This document shows, piece after piece, positions 7,258-14,097 of a stretch of DNA of 14,097 nucleotides. The stretch is from assembly GCA_049284695.1 (NCBI GenBank), contig JBAPYK010000089.1, positions 1-14,097 of the forward strand. Reading direction: 5' to 3'. The position numbers were made by a program, and so were the translations under genes. This DNA is from Rhodoplanes sp049284695 (lineage in GTDB: Bacteria > Pseudomonadota > Alphaproteobacteria > Rhizobiales > Xanthobacteraceae). Under the pieces are notes generated by a model that did no database searches, was not told the DNA's origin, and was given only the letters and a program-made list of their open reading frames with translations. Positions within the stretch are counted from its first letter, which is position 1. Every line of letters begins with the position of its first letter.

Positions 7258-7402
7258 CGTTGAGAATCTGCCTTGCTTGCCGGTTTGCCGGTGTTGGGAG
7301 CGAAAAGGAACGCCGCGGCTCGCCCGTCATAACCTCGACCCGTGCAGCGGAGATGATAGACATGAGCAATCGCAACTTCCGTTGCGTGTAAAGGCCACCG
7401 CG

Positions 7403-8758
7403 ATGCCTGCCAGCGCCATCGACTCAACGATCTTCCGCGCGATGTTTGCGACCGAACCGATGCGGCAGGTCTTCTCTGACGGCAATCGCATCCAGAAATA
7501 TCTCGACTTCGAGGCGGCGCTCGCCCGCGCCGAGGCGCATCTCGGCATCATCCCGCCCGACGCCGCAGAGGAGATCGGCCGCCACTGCGACCTCGGGCAG
7601 TTCGATCTGGCGGCGCTGGCAGCCGACACCGCCACGATCGGCGTCCCGGTGCAGCCCGTCGTCAACCAGCTCGTCCGCCTGTGCCGCGACGGTCTCGGCG
7701 AGTGGTGCCATTTCGGCGCGACCACGCAAGACGTCATGGATACCGCAACCATTCTGCAAATCCGCGAAGCGCTGGCGCTGATCGAGGCGGACATGGCGGC
7801 GATTGCGGCAGGGCTGGCCGGCCTTGCCCGCGCGCACCGCGATACGGTGATGGCCGGCCGCAGCTATCTGCAGCAGGCGATCCCCACCACCTTCGGCCAC
7901 AAGATCGCGGGCCTGCTCGCCGCCTTCGTTCGCCATCGCCAGCGGCTCGCCGAGATCAAGCCGCGGCTGCTGGTCGGGCAGTTCGGCGGGGCCGTGGGCA
8001 CGCTCGCTTCGCTCGGCGATCGCGGGCTCGCGGTGCAAGCCGTCCTGATGCAGGAGCTCGGGCTCGGCGTGCCGGACATTGCTTGGCACAGCGCACGCGA
8101 CCGTATTGCCGAGATCGGCGCGTTTTTGGGGATGCTCACGGCGACCTGCGCCAAGCTCGCCTTCGACGTGAAGCTCCTGATGCAGACCGAAGTGGAGGAA
8201 GCCTTCGAGCCGTCCGAGCCCGGGCGGGGATCATCGAGCACCATGCCGCAGAAGCGTAATCCGGTGGCCTCCGCTTTGATCGGCGCGGCGGCGCCGCTCG
8301 TGCGCCAGCTTGTCGGCGCGCTTCTGGAGGCGATGGTCGAAGACCATGAGCGCGCCAGCGGCGCGTGGCAGATCGAGTGGATCGCCGTTCCCGAGATCTT
8401 CTGCCTCTCCGCCGGGGTGCTGGCGCATACGCGCCTCTTGGCGCAAGGGCTCCGCGCCAACCCCGAGCGGATGCGCGCCAATCTCGACATCACCCGCGGC
8501 CTGGTGACGGCGGAAGCGGTGACGATGGCGCTTGCGGCGAAACTCGGCCGTCACCATGCGCATCACCTCATCGCGGAAATCAGCCGGCAGGTGGCGGCTA
8601 CCGGCCGGCCCTTCGCCGATCTTTTGGCTGAAAACGAGGAAGTCACACGGTGTCTCGACCGCGCGGCAATCGCGCGGCTCACCGACCCCGCGAGCTACAT
8701 TGGCGCCGCCGGAGAAATGATCGATCGCGTGCTGACGCTCTACGACACCGGGACGTGA
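7403..8758 (+). CDS. Fumarase/aspartase-superfamily lyase, carboxymuconate cycloisomerase/adenylosuccinate lyase-like
   Basis: A 451-residue member of the fumarase/aspartase superfamily, homotetrameric cytosolic enzymes that add or remove groups by beta-elimination or cyclise related substrates. Visible motifs are HFGATTQDVMDT (residues about 103-114), a middle segment ending TTFGHK (to about 167), and the superfamily signature SSSTMPQKRNP (about 277-287), which forms the mobile active-site loop. Overall pattern and length best fit the branch of 3-carboxy-cis,cis-muconate cycloisomerase (PcaB) and adenylosuccinate-lyase-like proteins, but no protocatechuate-pathway gene is adjacent, so the substrate is left open. 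The frame is open 63 codons further upstream; the ATG at 7403 is chosen because the conserved N-terminus starts there and AAAGG lies eight bases upstream. Confidence 0.87.
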   Translation: MPASAIDSTIFRAMFATEPMRQVFSDGNRIQKYLDFEAALARAEAHLGIIPPDAAEEIGRHCDLGQFDLAALAADTATIGVPVQPVVNQLVRLCRDGLGEWCHFGATTQDVMDTATILQIREALALIEADMAAIAAGLAGLARAHRDTVMAGRSYLQQAIPTTFGHKIAGLLAAFVRHRQRLAEIKPRLLVGQFGGAVGTLASLGDRGLAVQAVLMQELGLGVPDIAWHSARDRIAEIGAFLGMLTATCAKLAFDVKLLMQTEVEEAFEPSEPGRGSSSTMPQKRNPVASALIGAAAPLVRQLVGALLEAMVEDHERASGAWQIEWIAVPEIFCLSAGVLAHTRLLAQGLRANPERMRANLDITRGLVTAEAVTMALAAKLGRHHAHHLIAEISRQVAATGRPFADLLAENEEVTRCLDRAAIARLTDPASYIGAAGEMIDRVLTLYDTGT

Positions 8759-8870
8759 TCGGCCTTATCTGCTACAAGGCGTCACTGCAAACAGATCCTC
8801 TATCCAGAGCGGCCGCGCGAAACGAAGCTCGGCGATTCGCAAGCAGGATTGGGCCGCCCAGGGATTTCCA

Positions 8871-9344
8871 ATGTTCGATGAACTCAAGGCGCTTTTCGGC
8901 GAATTGACCGGCGGTACGAAGCACCCGGCGCGTTTCGGCCCCGATGACATGCGGGTCGCCGCCGCCGCCCTGATGGTGCACGTGGCCACGCTCGACGGAG
9001 AACTTTCCCCCGCGGAGCGGGCCAAGCTGCACGCTCTGCTGAAGGCACGCTTCAAGCTTGAAGACAAGGCGACCGAGGAGCTGATCGACGCGGCGCTCGC
9101 CGCCGACCACGAGGCGGTCGATTTTTATCGCTTCACCAGCCTGCTGATGCGGATGATGGACGAGGAGCAACGCCGCCGCATCGTCGCCATGATGTGGGAA
9201 ATGGCGTTTGCTGACGGGAATATCAGCGAATTCGAGGACAATGTGATGTGGCGGGTCGCCGACCTGCTCGGCGTATCCAACCGCGACCGCATCGAGCTGC
9301 GCCGGGAAATCGCCGGCTCGCGCAAGGATGATCGCGAGACCTGA
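8871..9344 (+). CDS. TerB family protein (tellurite-resistance TerB-like)
   Basis: A 157-residue, all-helical cytosolic protein of the TerB family. Two acidic D-G motifs lie in related positions, LDGELSPAE (about 41-49) and ADGNISEFE (about 114-122), as expected for the two-part metal-binding TerB domain. No other tellurite-resistance gene (TerC, TerD or TerZ types) is nearby, and stand-alone TerB proteins of this type are widespread in alphaproteobacteria without a proven role; tellurite resistance should not be assumed. The ATG at 8871 follows AGGGA at good spacing. The gap from the lyase stop is 112 bases with no terminator recognised, so read-through is possible. Confidence 0.88.
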   Translation: MFDELKALFGELTGGTKHPARFGPDDMRVAAAALMVHVATLDGELSPAERAKLHALLKARFKLEDKATEELIDAALAADHEAVDFYRFTSLLMRMMDEEQRRRIVAMMWEMAFADGNISEFEDNVMWRVADLLGVSNRDRIELRREIAGSRKDDRET

Positions 9345-9453
9345 GCGAGGAGAGCCTTGCGGCCGGCCGAAAAATATCGACAAAGAGAGGGAGCAGGGCC
9401 GCAGAACCCGTGTAATTTCCAGCACACCAAACCGCCGAAATCGCCCTCCAGAA

Positions 9454-9471
9454 GGAACCGGCCTCGGTTCC
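9454..9471 (+). terminator. Perfect 7-bp hairpin between the TerB and amidotransferase genes
   Basis: GGAACCG, a GCCT loop and CGGTTCC form a perfect stem about 110 bases after the TerB-like gene. No T-run follows (the next bases are AACGCATTT), so it is a weak intrinsic terminator candidate at best and may equally be an operator or leader structure for the amidotransferase gene. Confidence 0.35.
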
Positions 9472-9567
9472 AACGCATTTGGAACGCCACTTGCTTTGGC
9501 TTAAGGTGACCGGTTTCATGTGATCGGCTTAATAAAACGCACAAGACCGCTTCTGCGCGACACCCGT

Positions 9568-10395
9568 ATGAGCAAGCCCGTCCTCATCATTCTGCATCAG
9601 GAGCACTCGACGCCCGGTCGGGTCGGCCACCATTTCAAGGCGTGCGGCGTCCCGATGGACGTGCGCCGCCCCCGCTTCGGCGAGCGGCTGCCCGAAACGC
9701 TCGCCGAGCATGCCGGGGTCGTCGTATTCGGCGGACCAATGAGCGCCAACGACCCCGACGACTTCGTCCGTTACGAGATCGATTGGCTTGCCGTTCCGCT
9801 CAGGGAGCAGAAGCCGCTGCTGGGCATTTGTCTCGGCGCGCAAATGCTGGCGAAGCATCTGGGCGCGCGCGTCAGCGTCCATCCGGAGGGCAAGGCGGAA
9901 ATCGGCTACTACGCGATCCGGCCGACCATGGCCGGCCTTGGCGTCTGCGCGGCGTGGCCGAGCTATGTGTATCAGTGGCACCGCGAGGGGATCGACTTGC
10001 CGCACGGCGCGCGGCTGCTTGCGGAGGGCGATATCTTTGAGGTTCAGGCGTTCGCCTATGGTCCTGTGGCCTACGGCATCCAGTTCCACGCCGAGGTGAC
10101 TCACGCGATGATGTGCCGGTGGACGACCCGAGGCCATGAACGCCTGTCGTTGCCCGGCGCCAAGTCGCGCCTTGAGCATTTCGCCGACCGGCCCGTTTAC
10201 GACGCCGCAATCCGCGCCTGGCTCGCCGATTTCCTCGACCATTGGATCGCACGGGCGCCTGCAGCCTCGCCCTCACGCTCGCCGACGCGGCTTGCTCCGT
10301 GCGCGGCGCAGCCACGAGCGGTCGCAGATGTCGATGCCATGTCGCCGAGCAACTCGAGTCTCGCGCAGGCCGCGGGTGGCGCCGAGGGGATTTGA
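9568..10395 (+). CDS. Class I glutamine amidotransferase domain protein
   Basis: A 275-residue protein with a class I glutamine amidotransferase (GATase1) domain, which hydrolyses glutamine to supply ammonia, or in stand-alone members acts on gamma-glutamyl bonds. The triad is visible: nucleophile C88 in LLGICLGAQ, and H174 and E176 in GIQFHAEVTH. An oxyanion-loop GGPMSAND lies near residues 55-62. The catalytic domain ends near residue 232; the last 40 or so residues are a Pro/Ser/Ala-rich tail unlike the family and may be unstructured. The ATG at 9568 is chosen because the conserved KPVLIILHQE strand follows directly; a GTG at 9520 would add 16 unsupported residues. No synthase partner lies next to it, so the acceptor substrate is unknown. 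Confidence 0.88.
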   Translation: MSKPVLIILHQEHSTPGRVGHHFKACGVPMDVRRPRFGERLPETLAEHAGVVVFGGPMSANDPDDFVRYEIDWLAVPLREQKPLLGICLGAQMLAKHLGARVSVHPEGKAEIGYYAIRPTMAGLGVCAAWPSYVYQWHREGIDLPHGARLLAEGDIFEVQAFAYGPVAYGIQFHAEVTHAMMCRWTTRGHERLSLPGAKSRLEHFADRPVYDAAIRAWLADFLDHWIARAPAASPSRSPTRLAPCAAQPRAVADVDAMSPSNSSLAQAAGGAEGI

Positions 10396-10503
10396 CAAAT
10401 CTGCTCGTGAGAATCCCTTGCCGGTCGCGGCTTTGACAGGAGACGTCAAGCGAGCGCCCTCGCCGGGACGGCGCGGTGGGGCTGGAACTTGCCATTCTAA
10501 CGG

Positions 10504-11190
10504 ATGCCCAGGATGAATCTCCTCGATCGACTTAGGGCATCCATCCAGGCGTCCATCGGAGACATCGTCTTCGGAATGGAAGACGGTACCGTTTCAATTT
10601 TCGGGCTTGTTTTTGGCGTGGCCTTGAGCGCACCCAACAGCCAGGCCGTGCTGCTCGCGGGTGCGACAGGAGCCGCTGCCGCCGCCGTATCGATGATGGC
10701 GGGGAGCTACCTCGATGCGGAATCGGAGCGGGACGCCGCCCGCGCACAAGCGACCTGCCCGCCAGAGAAGACCGAAGAGACCGCGGCGAGCGCCGCGCGC
10801 ATCGCGAAGCGCCTCGCTGCGACCGGGGTATCGCGAACCGACTCCGAAGCCCTGCGTCAGGCGCTGGTGACGCCCGGAGCGATGGCCGCAATTCGGCAAG
10901 AGATCGCCCCGCCAAAGCCCCCCACTCACGCCAGCCCGGCGGCGCACGCGACTTGGATGTTTGTTGCCGATCTCTTTGCCGGCGCCGTACCCGTGGTCCC
11001 GTTCGCTCTGCTGCCCTTGCGGGAGGCTCGCTTGGCGTCGCTCGGCGTCACCACGGCTCTGCTGCTGGCGCTCGGAATCGGTCGGGGCCTGGTCGCGGGT
11101 CGCAACATCATGCGGACGACGATCGAGACTCTCTTGGTCGCCGCAGCGGCAGCGGCAGCGGGAGTAGCGATCGGCCGAATGATCAACTAA
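10504..11190 (+). CDS. VIT1/CCC1 family Fe(II)/Mn(II) transporter
   Basis: A 228-residue integral membrane protein of the VIT1/CCC1 family, which moves ferrous iron or manganese out of the cytosol. The family's first-helix signature is clear: GDIVFGMEDGTVSIFGLVFG (residues 19-38), including the D27-G28 pair. Hydrophobic segments lie near 29-48, 48-68, 150-172, 177-197 and 205-225, giving the expected five helices. The loop of about 75 residues between helices 2 and 3 is rich in Glu, as in the cytosolic metal-binding domain, though shorter than in some members. The start may be the ATG at 10504 or at 10513; neither has a strong ribosome-binding site. Its role would complement the bacterioferritin pair to the left, but it is a separate transcription unit. 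Confidence 0.85.
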   Translation: MPRMNLLDRLRASIQASIGDIVFGMEDGTVSIFGLVFGVALSAPNSQAVLLAGATGAAAAAVSMMAGSYLDAESERDAARAQATCPPEKTEETAASAARIAKRLAATGVSRTDSEALRQALVTPGAMAAIRQEIAPPKPPTHASPAAHATWMFVADLFAGAVPVVPFALLPLREARLASLGVTTALLLALGIGRGLVAGRNIMRTTIETLLVAAAAAAAGVAIGRMIN

Positions 11191-11381
11191 CGCGATTTCG
11201 GTCACGGCCAGATTGAAATCCGTTCTCTTTTACACGTCAATTAACACACAAGGTTGCACGCTCGCGATAGTAATAACTCCCATAATATTCGCGCGACAAA
11301 CATCACGCCATTTACCTTGATCAGGGCAAAGAAAGGAAAAGCTTACCAAGCTATTTAACGTTCGACTTAGACACCTCAACA

Positions 11382-11387
11382 TAAAAT
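11382..11387 (+). promoter_or_regulatory. Possible -10 element (TAAAAT) for the outer-membrane protein gene
   Basis: TAAAAT lies 30 bases upstream of the start codon within an AT-rich intergenic stretch (11191-11416). A weak -35-like TTCGAC lies 15 bases upstream of it, which is short spacing. A second AT-rich patch, TAATAT at 11283-11288, is an alternative start of transcription with a longer leader. Neither is well supported. Confidence 0.25.
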
Positions 11388-11416
11388 TCGCCGCTCTCAA
11401 ATAGAGGTGGACCCAA

Positions 11417-12214
11417 ATGCTCCGCAGATTCGCGCTCTCCGCAGCGGCTGTCGCCGCCATTTCGACGACGGCGCTTGCAGCCGACCTCCCGATTCGCGCT
11501 CCCGCTCCCGTGTTCGTCCCACCGCCCGCTTTCTCCTGGGCAGGCATTTATATCGGCGTAACGGCCGGGTATGCGAGGGGCTACCATCATTACGACGACC
11601 TCCAGGGAGCCTTTTTAGGCTATCCAGGTTTTGCGGATTCCCGCAGCGACGGGTTTGCTTTTGGCGGTACGCTTGGAGTTAACTTCCAGACGGGAAGCCT
11701 CGTTTACGGTCTCGAGACCGATATCAACTGGCTGACCAACAGCGCGACCTATGTCGACCCCAACGGCGCCATTAACAATTTCTTCCCGTCCGAAACCGCC
11801 GACCTGAACTATCTCGGCACCCTGCGTGGCCGCCTTGGTCTCGCGGTAGATCGCACGCTGGTCTATTTCACGGCGGGCCTTGCTTACGCCGGCGTGCAAG
11901 ACACCGTTCAATACAATTCCTTCAGGTTCTCGACCTGGAACACGCCTTATTACAACGTCGATACGACGCGCGTCGGCTGGGTCGTGGGCACCGGCGTCGA
12001 ATATGCCCTTGCCCCAAACTGGACGGTCAAGGGCGAAGCGCTTTACGCAGACCTCGGGACCACCGAGGCCAATTGGGTATCGCCCGGTTCGCAGGCCTTT
12101 CCTGCTAACGCAAACTACAACCTGCGCTTGGACACCACGGCAGCGCTCATCCGCGGCGGCGTGAATTACAAGTTGGATTGGCTGGCGCCGGCGCCGCCGA
12201 TCGCAAGATATTGA
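11417..12214 (+). CDS. Outer-membrane beta-barrel protein, Omp25/RopB-like porin family
   Basis: A 265-residue outer-membrane protein. The signal peptide is clear: MLRRF, a hydrophobic Ala-rich core, and an A19-L20-A21 cleavage motif leaving a mature ADLP start, a hallmark of this family in Hyphomicrobiales. A proline-rich linker (PAPVFVPPPAF) precedes the first strand, SWAGIYIGVTAGY; alternating aromatic strands such as YFTAGLAYAGV and WTVKGEALYADLG continue to the end. Family members are small 8-strand barrels, structural and sometimes antigenic. The last strand, GGVNYKL, is followed by about a dozen extra residues ending in Tyr, whereas relatives usually end right at an aromatic residue of that strand. 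GAGGTGG just before the ATG is a strong ribosome-binding site. It ends at a hairpin facing the convergent gene. Confidence 0.9.
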   Translation: MLRRFALSAAAVAAISTTALAADLPIRAPAPVFVPPPAFSWAGIYIGVTAGYARGYHHYDDLQGAFLGYPGFADSRSDGFAFGGTLGVNFQTGSLVYGLETDINWLTNSATYVDPNGAINNFFPSETADLNYLGTLRGRLGLAVDRTLVYFTAGLAYAGVQDTVQYNSFRFSTWNTPYYNVDTTRVGWVVGTGVEYALAPNWTVKGEALYADLGTTEANWVSPGSQAFPANANYNLRLDTTAALIRGGVNYKLDWLAPAPPIARY

Positions 12215-12235
12215 GCGGCAGCAGTTCCTGGGGCG

Positions 12236-12265
12236 ACCAAGGCCAGCGCACGCTGGCCCTGGTTT
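12236..12265 (+). terminator. Hairpin terminator between convergent genes
   Basis: GGCCAGCG-CA-CGCTGGCC forms a perfect 8-bp core, extended outward by ACCA/TGGT past a single mismatch to a stem of about 13 bp, followed by TTT on the plus strand. It lies 22 bases after the outer-membrane protein stop and just beyond the stop of the convergent gene, so it probably ends transcription of the former and may serve both. Confidence 0.55.
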
Positions 12266-12269
12266 CCAC

Positions 12270-12755
12270 CTAGACCGTGACTACTCCGGCTAATGAAGCG
12301 AGTGTCGCGCCCGCCCCTCCGGCGGGCACCCACCACGTCCGATCCCCGACGATCCCATCCCCAGCCAAACCATGCTGTGTTTGATAGCCGCGCACAGCAG
12401 ATTCAGTCTTCGGGCCGAACTGCCCATCGATCGGGCCGGGGTCGGTTGCGCTGTTGCCGCCGCCAAACGCCAACAACCCTTTTTGCAGGGCGGATACGGC
12501 GGCGCCGGTTGAGCCGCGCGCCAAATGCGGCGTATTCGGATCCGCCGGCAGCGCGTTCCACGTCGCTTGCCCGACGATGCCATCCGGCGTCAAATTACTC
12601 GTCTGTTGAAATGATTTGACTGCATCTTGCGTCTTCGGACCGAAATTGCCGTCGATGCCCGTGTAGTCCAGCAGTTTTGTCATGACGAGAATGGTCTGAA
12701 GTCGCCGAACATCGACACCCGTCGAACCTATGGTCAATATCGGTCCGCTATTCAT
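12270..12755 (-). CDS. Two-domain peptidoglycan-binding protein (PG_binding_1 x2)
   Basis: A 161-residue protein made of two peptidoglycan-binding (PG_binding_1) domains. Repeat one (about residues 6-72) reads GSTGVDVRRLQ, then DGNFGPKTQDAVKSFQ, then DGIVGQATWNAL. Repeat two (about 78-146) reads GSTGAAVSALQ, DGQFGPKTESAVRGYQ and DGIVGDRTWW. Such three-helix domains bind cell-wall muropeptides, usually attached to a hydrolase. Here there is no catalytic domain, and no signal peptide or membrane segment. The ATG at 12755 is chosen because GGAGG lies five bases upstream; a GTG four codons upstream would swallow that site. It lies 121 bases downstream of its paralogue on the same strand, so the two are probably co-expressed. 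Export, if any, would need a leaderless route; this is inference. Confidence 0.88.
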   Translation of the reverse strand: MNSGPILTIGSTGVDVRRLQTILVMTKLLDYTGIDGNFGPKTQDAVKSFQQTSNLTPDGIVGQATWNALPADPNTPHLARGSTGAAVSALQKGLLAFGGGNSATDPGPIDGQFGPKTESAVRGYQTQHGLAGDGIVGDRTWWVPAGGAGATLASLAGVVTV

Positions 12756-12876
12756 TCGATCCTCCACGCCTGCGCCTGTTTGATCGGCAACAACCTTGCC
12801 GCCGCGTCCGGCTGGCGACCAACGATGTGGCGCCAGCCGTTAGCCAAAGCTCGTCAAATCTCTCCGACCAAATGAC

Positions 12877-13338
12877 CTAGCCGGATAACATGCCGCTTAC
12901 TAAGGCCTGCCAGGTTATGGGACCGACAATGCCGTCAACCGTCACCACCGGTATGTCGAGCGACAGCGCCTGCTGAAAACCGCGAACCGTATCCGCCGTC
13001 TTCGGGCCGAAGATGCCGTCGACTTGCAGGCCTTGGTTCGGATCGCCGGAGCCGTTACGGAACTGAAATTCCTCCTGCACGCCACGGACTGCGTCGCCGC
13101 TACTGCCTTTCTTCACCAAAACAATCAGAGCCTTCCAGGTATTTGCGTCGACGATCCCGTTGGCAGTCAGGCCTTTGCTCGTCTGAAAGGCCTTCACGGC
13201 CGCATCCGTCTGCGGGCCGAAAACGCCGTCGACAGCAATGCTGTGACCGCGCGCTCGCAACAATAGTTGGAGGGTCGTCACTGGGTGTCCTTGTTGCCCG
13301 GCGTGAACCACGGGCCATGGGCTGAGGGTTCCCGGCAT
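12877..13338 (-). CDS. Two-domain peptidoglycan-binding protein, paralogue (PG_binding_1 x2)
   Basis: A 153-residue paralogue of the next gene, again two PG_binding_1 domains and nothing else. Domain one (about residues 10-75) has GHPVTTLQLLL, DGVFGPQTDAAVKAFQ and NGIVDANTWKAL. Domain two (about 78-150) has GSSGDAVRGVQ, DGIFGPKTADTVRGFQ and DGIVGPITWQAL. There is no signal peptide and no catalytic part. The frame stays open for 68 codons upstream, but the ATG at 13338 is chosen: a GGAGGA sits just before it, and the upstream residues are not domain-like. A start at that longer position would add a basic stretch that is not a convincing export signal. Likely first gene of a two-gene unit. Confidence 0.88.
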   Translation of the reverse strand: MPGTLSPWPVVHAGQQGHPVTTLQLLLRARGHSIAVDGVFGPQTDAAVKAFQTSKGLTANGIVDANTWKALIVLVKKGSSGDAVRGVQEEFQFRNGSGDPNQGLQVDGIFGPKTADTVRGFQQALSLDIPVVTVDGIVGPITWQALVSGMLSG

Positions 13339-13841
13339 GATCTCCTCCAATCGCCTTAGCGCTCTATCCGCACGAAACATGTGCAAATCTGCACACCGCT
13401 CATTTGCGTAAGATAAGATCAAGCAGCCGCGAATGATGTGACCCAAATCACCAACCGTACGGATATGGCGGGCCTTCACGCTTTGCCGCTTTTTTTGCGA
13501 TTTGGCTCGGATCGAATATCGCGCTGTGGGCGCATCCGGCACCGAGCGCCCTGTCGCTGGGGAAGCCCGGCGCCCCGTTACGGAAGTAGAGCTGTCCCTC
13601 GGCGCCCAACCTATCGTAGCGATACTTTCTTGGAATTGGCTCGCGAACGCGCATTTAGGAATCCAATTGGCCCGCGCGTTTACAATTCATTAACCATCTC
13701 GATGTCTGCTTAGAGACGAAGCGGTTCGCCGCCCTACCTCTGCAGCCCAAAGTCGGCCAAACGAGGCGGGCCTCGCCGTACCCGTGGATAGCGACGATGC
13801 GCGACCCCCTACTAAGGAAATTGCTTTCGGAGGACACCACG
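13339..13841. other. Gene-poor intergenic stretch
   Basis: About 500 bases between divergent genes. Short frames are open on both strands, including 13448-13654 on the minus strand, but none has a convincing ribosome-binding site or a recognisable domain. The stretch must contain the promoters of the peptidoglycan-binding pair (left end) and of the small gene at 13842 (right end). A 6-bp GC-rich palindrome, CGAGGC-GG-GCCTCG, lies at 13762-13775. Nothing else was recognised. Confidence 0.5.
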
Positions 13842-14078
13842 ATGACACTGGACGAACTGCGGGATCGAATCTCGGAAGATCAGATCACCGAAGGCGAAGT
13901 CTTGGCGGCGTTGCGCGCACCTCTCACTGGGACGGATGATGTTTGCGTCCGGTCAAAGTTGAAACAGGCCATCACGTCAGCGAATATCTACTACAGCTCA
14001 CGACGGTGGGGGCATTATAGAACCCTCGAAAGGGCAAAGGCTCGACTGATCGCGAATATAACGAAGGCCGCCATTTGA
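13842..14078 (+). CDS. Small protein of unknown function (78 aa)
   Basis: A 78-residue protein that I do not recognise. The start is well supported: GGAGG lies eight bases before the ATG at 13842. The first half is acidic and likely helical (MTLDELRDRISEDQITEGEV); the second half is basic and aromatic (IYYSSRRWGHYRTLERAKARL). There is no signal peptide and no membrane segment, and one Cys at residue 35. The charge split and size would fit a small regulatory or adaptor protein, but nothing in the sequence proves that. An alternative start at 13797 would add 15 residues without a ribosome-binding site. Confidence 0.6.
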   Translation: MTLDELRDRISEDQITEGEVLAALRAPLTGTDDVCVRSKLKQAITSANIYYSSRRWGHYRTLERAKARLIANITKAAI

Positions 14079-14097
14079 CTGACGGCACTTCGCGCTG

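Noticed and set aside
6001..7263. Plus-strand open frame of 420 codons opposite the serine hydrolase
   Set aside because: Arg-rich, without domain or ribosome-binding site; the minus-strand frame has a signal peptide and the SxxK motif.
7424..8493. Minus-strand open frames opposite the lyase gene
   Set aside because: The plus-strand lyase carries the superfamily signature and continuous conserved sequence; the opposite frames are shadows.
8871..9344. TerB-like gene considered as a tellurite-resistance operon member
   Set aside because: No TerC, TerD, TerA or TerZ neighbours; stand-alone TerB-like proteins are widespread, so resistance is not claimed.
9454..9478. EcfG-type general-stress promoter starting at GGAAC
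   Set aside because: At 16-17 bases spacing the downstream bases read CATT rather than the expected CGTT, and the GGAAC is part of a perfect hairpin.
13448..13654. Minus-strand 68-codon frame upstream of the peptidoglycan-binding pair
   Set aside because: No ribosome-binding site, no recognisable domain, and a plus-strand frame overlaps it; treated as non-coding.

Overview
The window reads as a chromosomal segment of a GC-rich alphaproteobacterium, most likely of the order Hyphomicrobiales (Rhizobiales). The evidence is the Omp25/RopB-type outer-membrane barrel with an ADLP-type mature N-terminus, the bfd/bfr pair, the NIPSNAP, TerB and VIT1 family members, and strongly GC-biased coding outside two anomalous blocks. 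This placement is inferred from protein style; no RNA gene is present to confirm it.

Layout, left to right. (1) 1-374 (or 407), minus: the N-terminal part of a thiamine-pyrophosphate enzyme of the acetolactate synthase type, cut by the window edge. (2) 404-4069, minus: the most striking gene, a 1221-residue cytosolic protein joining an N-terminal GT-B (GT4-like) glycosyltransferase, a central STAND-type P-loop NTPase and C-terminal tetratricopeptide repeats. It has visibly lower GC than its neighbours and looks like a single-gene conflict/defence-type module whose N-terminal domain is an enzyme not usually seen in that role. (3) 4303-5682, minus: NIPSNAP protein, bacterioferritin and bacterioferritin-associated ferredoxin, the last two forming an iron storage and release pair. 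(4) 5703-6081: a very AT-rich non-coding block. (5) 6082-7257, minus: exported beta-lactamase-fold serine hydrolase, divergent from (6) 7403-8758, plus: a fumarase/aspartase-superfamily lyase. (7) 8871-11190, plus: TerB-like protein, class I glutamine amidotransferase and VIT1/CCC1-type metal transporter. (8) 11417-12214, plus: outer-membrane beta-barrel, ending at a hairpin shared with (9) 12270-13338, minus: two tandem small proteins, each made of two peptidoglycan-binding domains and nothing else. (10) 13339-13841: a gene-poor stretch, then (11) a 78-residue protein of unknown function.

Most genes look like housekeeping or envelope functions with little linkage. The one functional theme is iron: bacterioferritin stores it, the ferredoxin releases it, and a VIT1-like transporter lies about 5 kb away. 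The glycosyltransferase-STAND-TPR protein is the candidate for an undescribed system. No integrase, transposase, tRNA or CRISPR array is visible, so its horizontal origin rests on composition alone.
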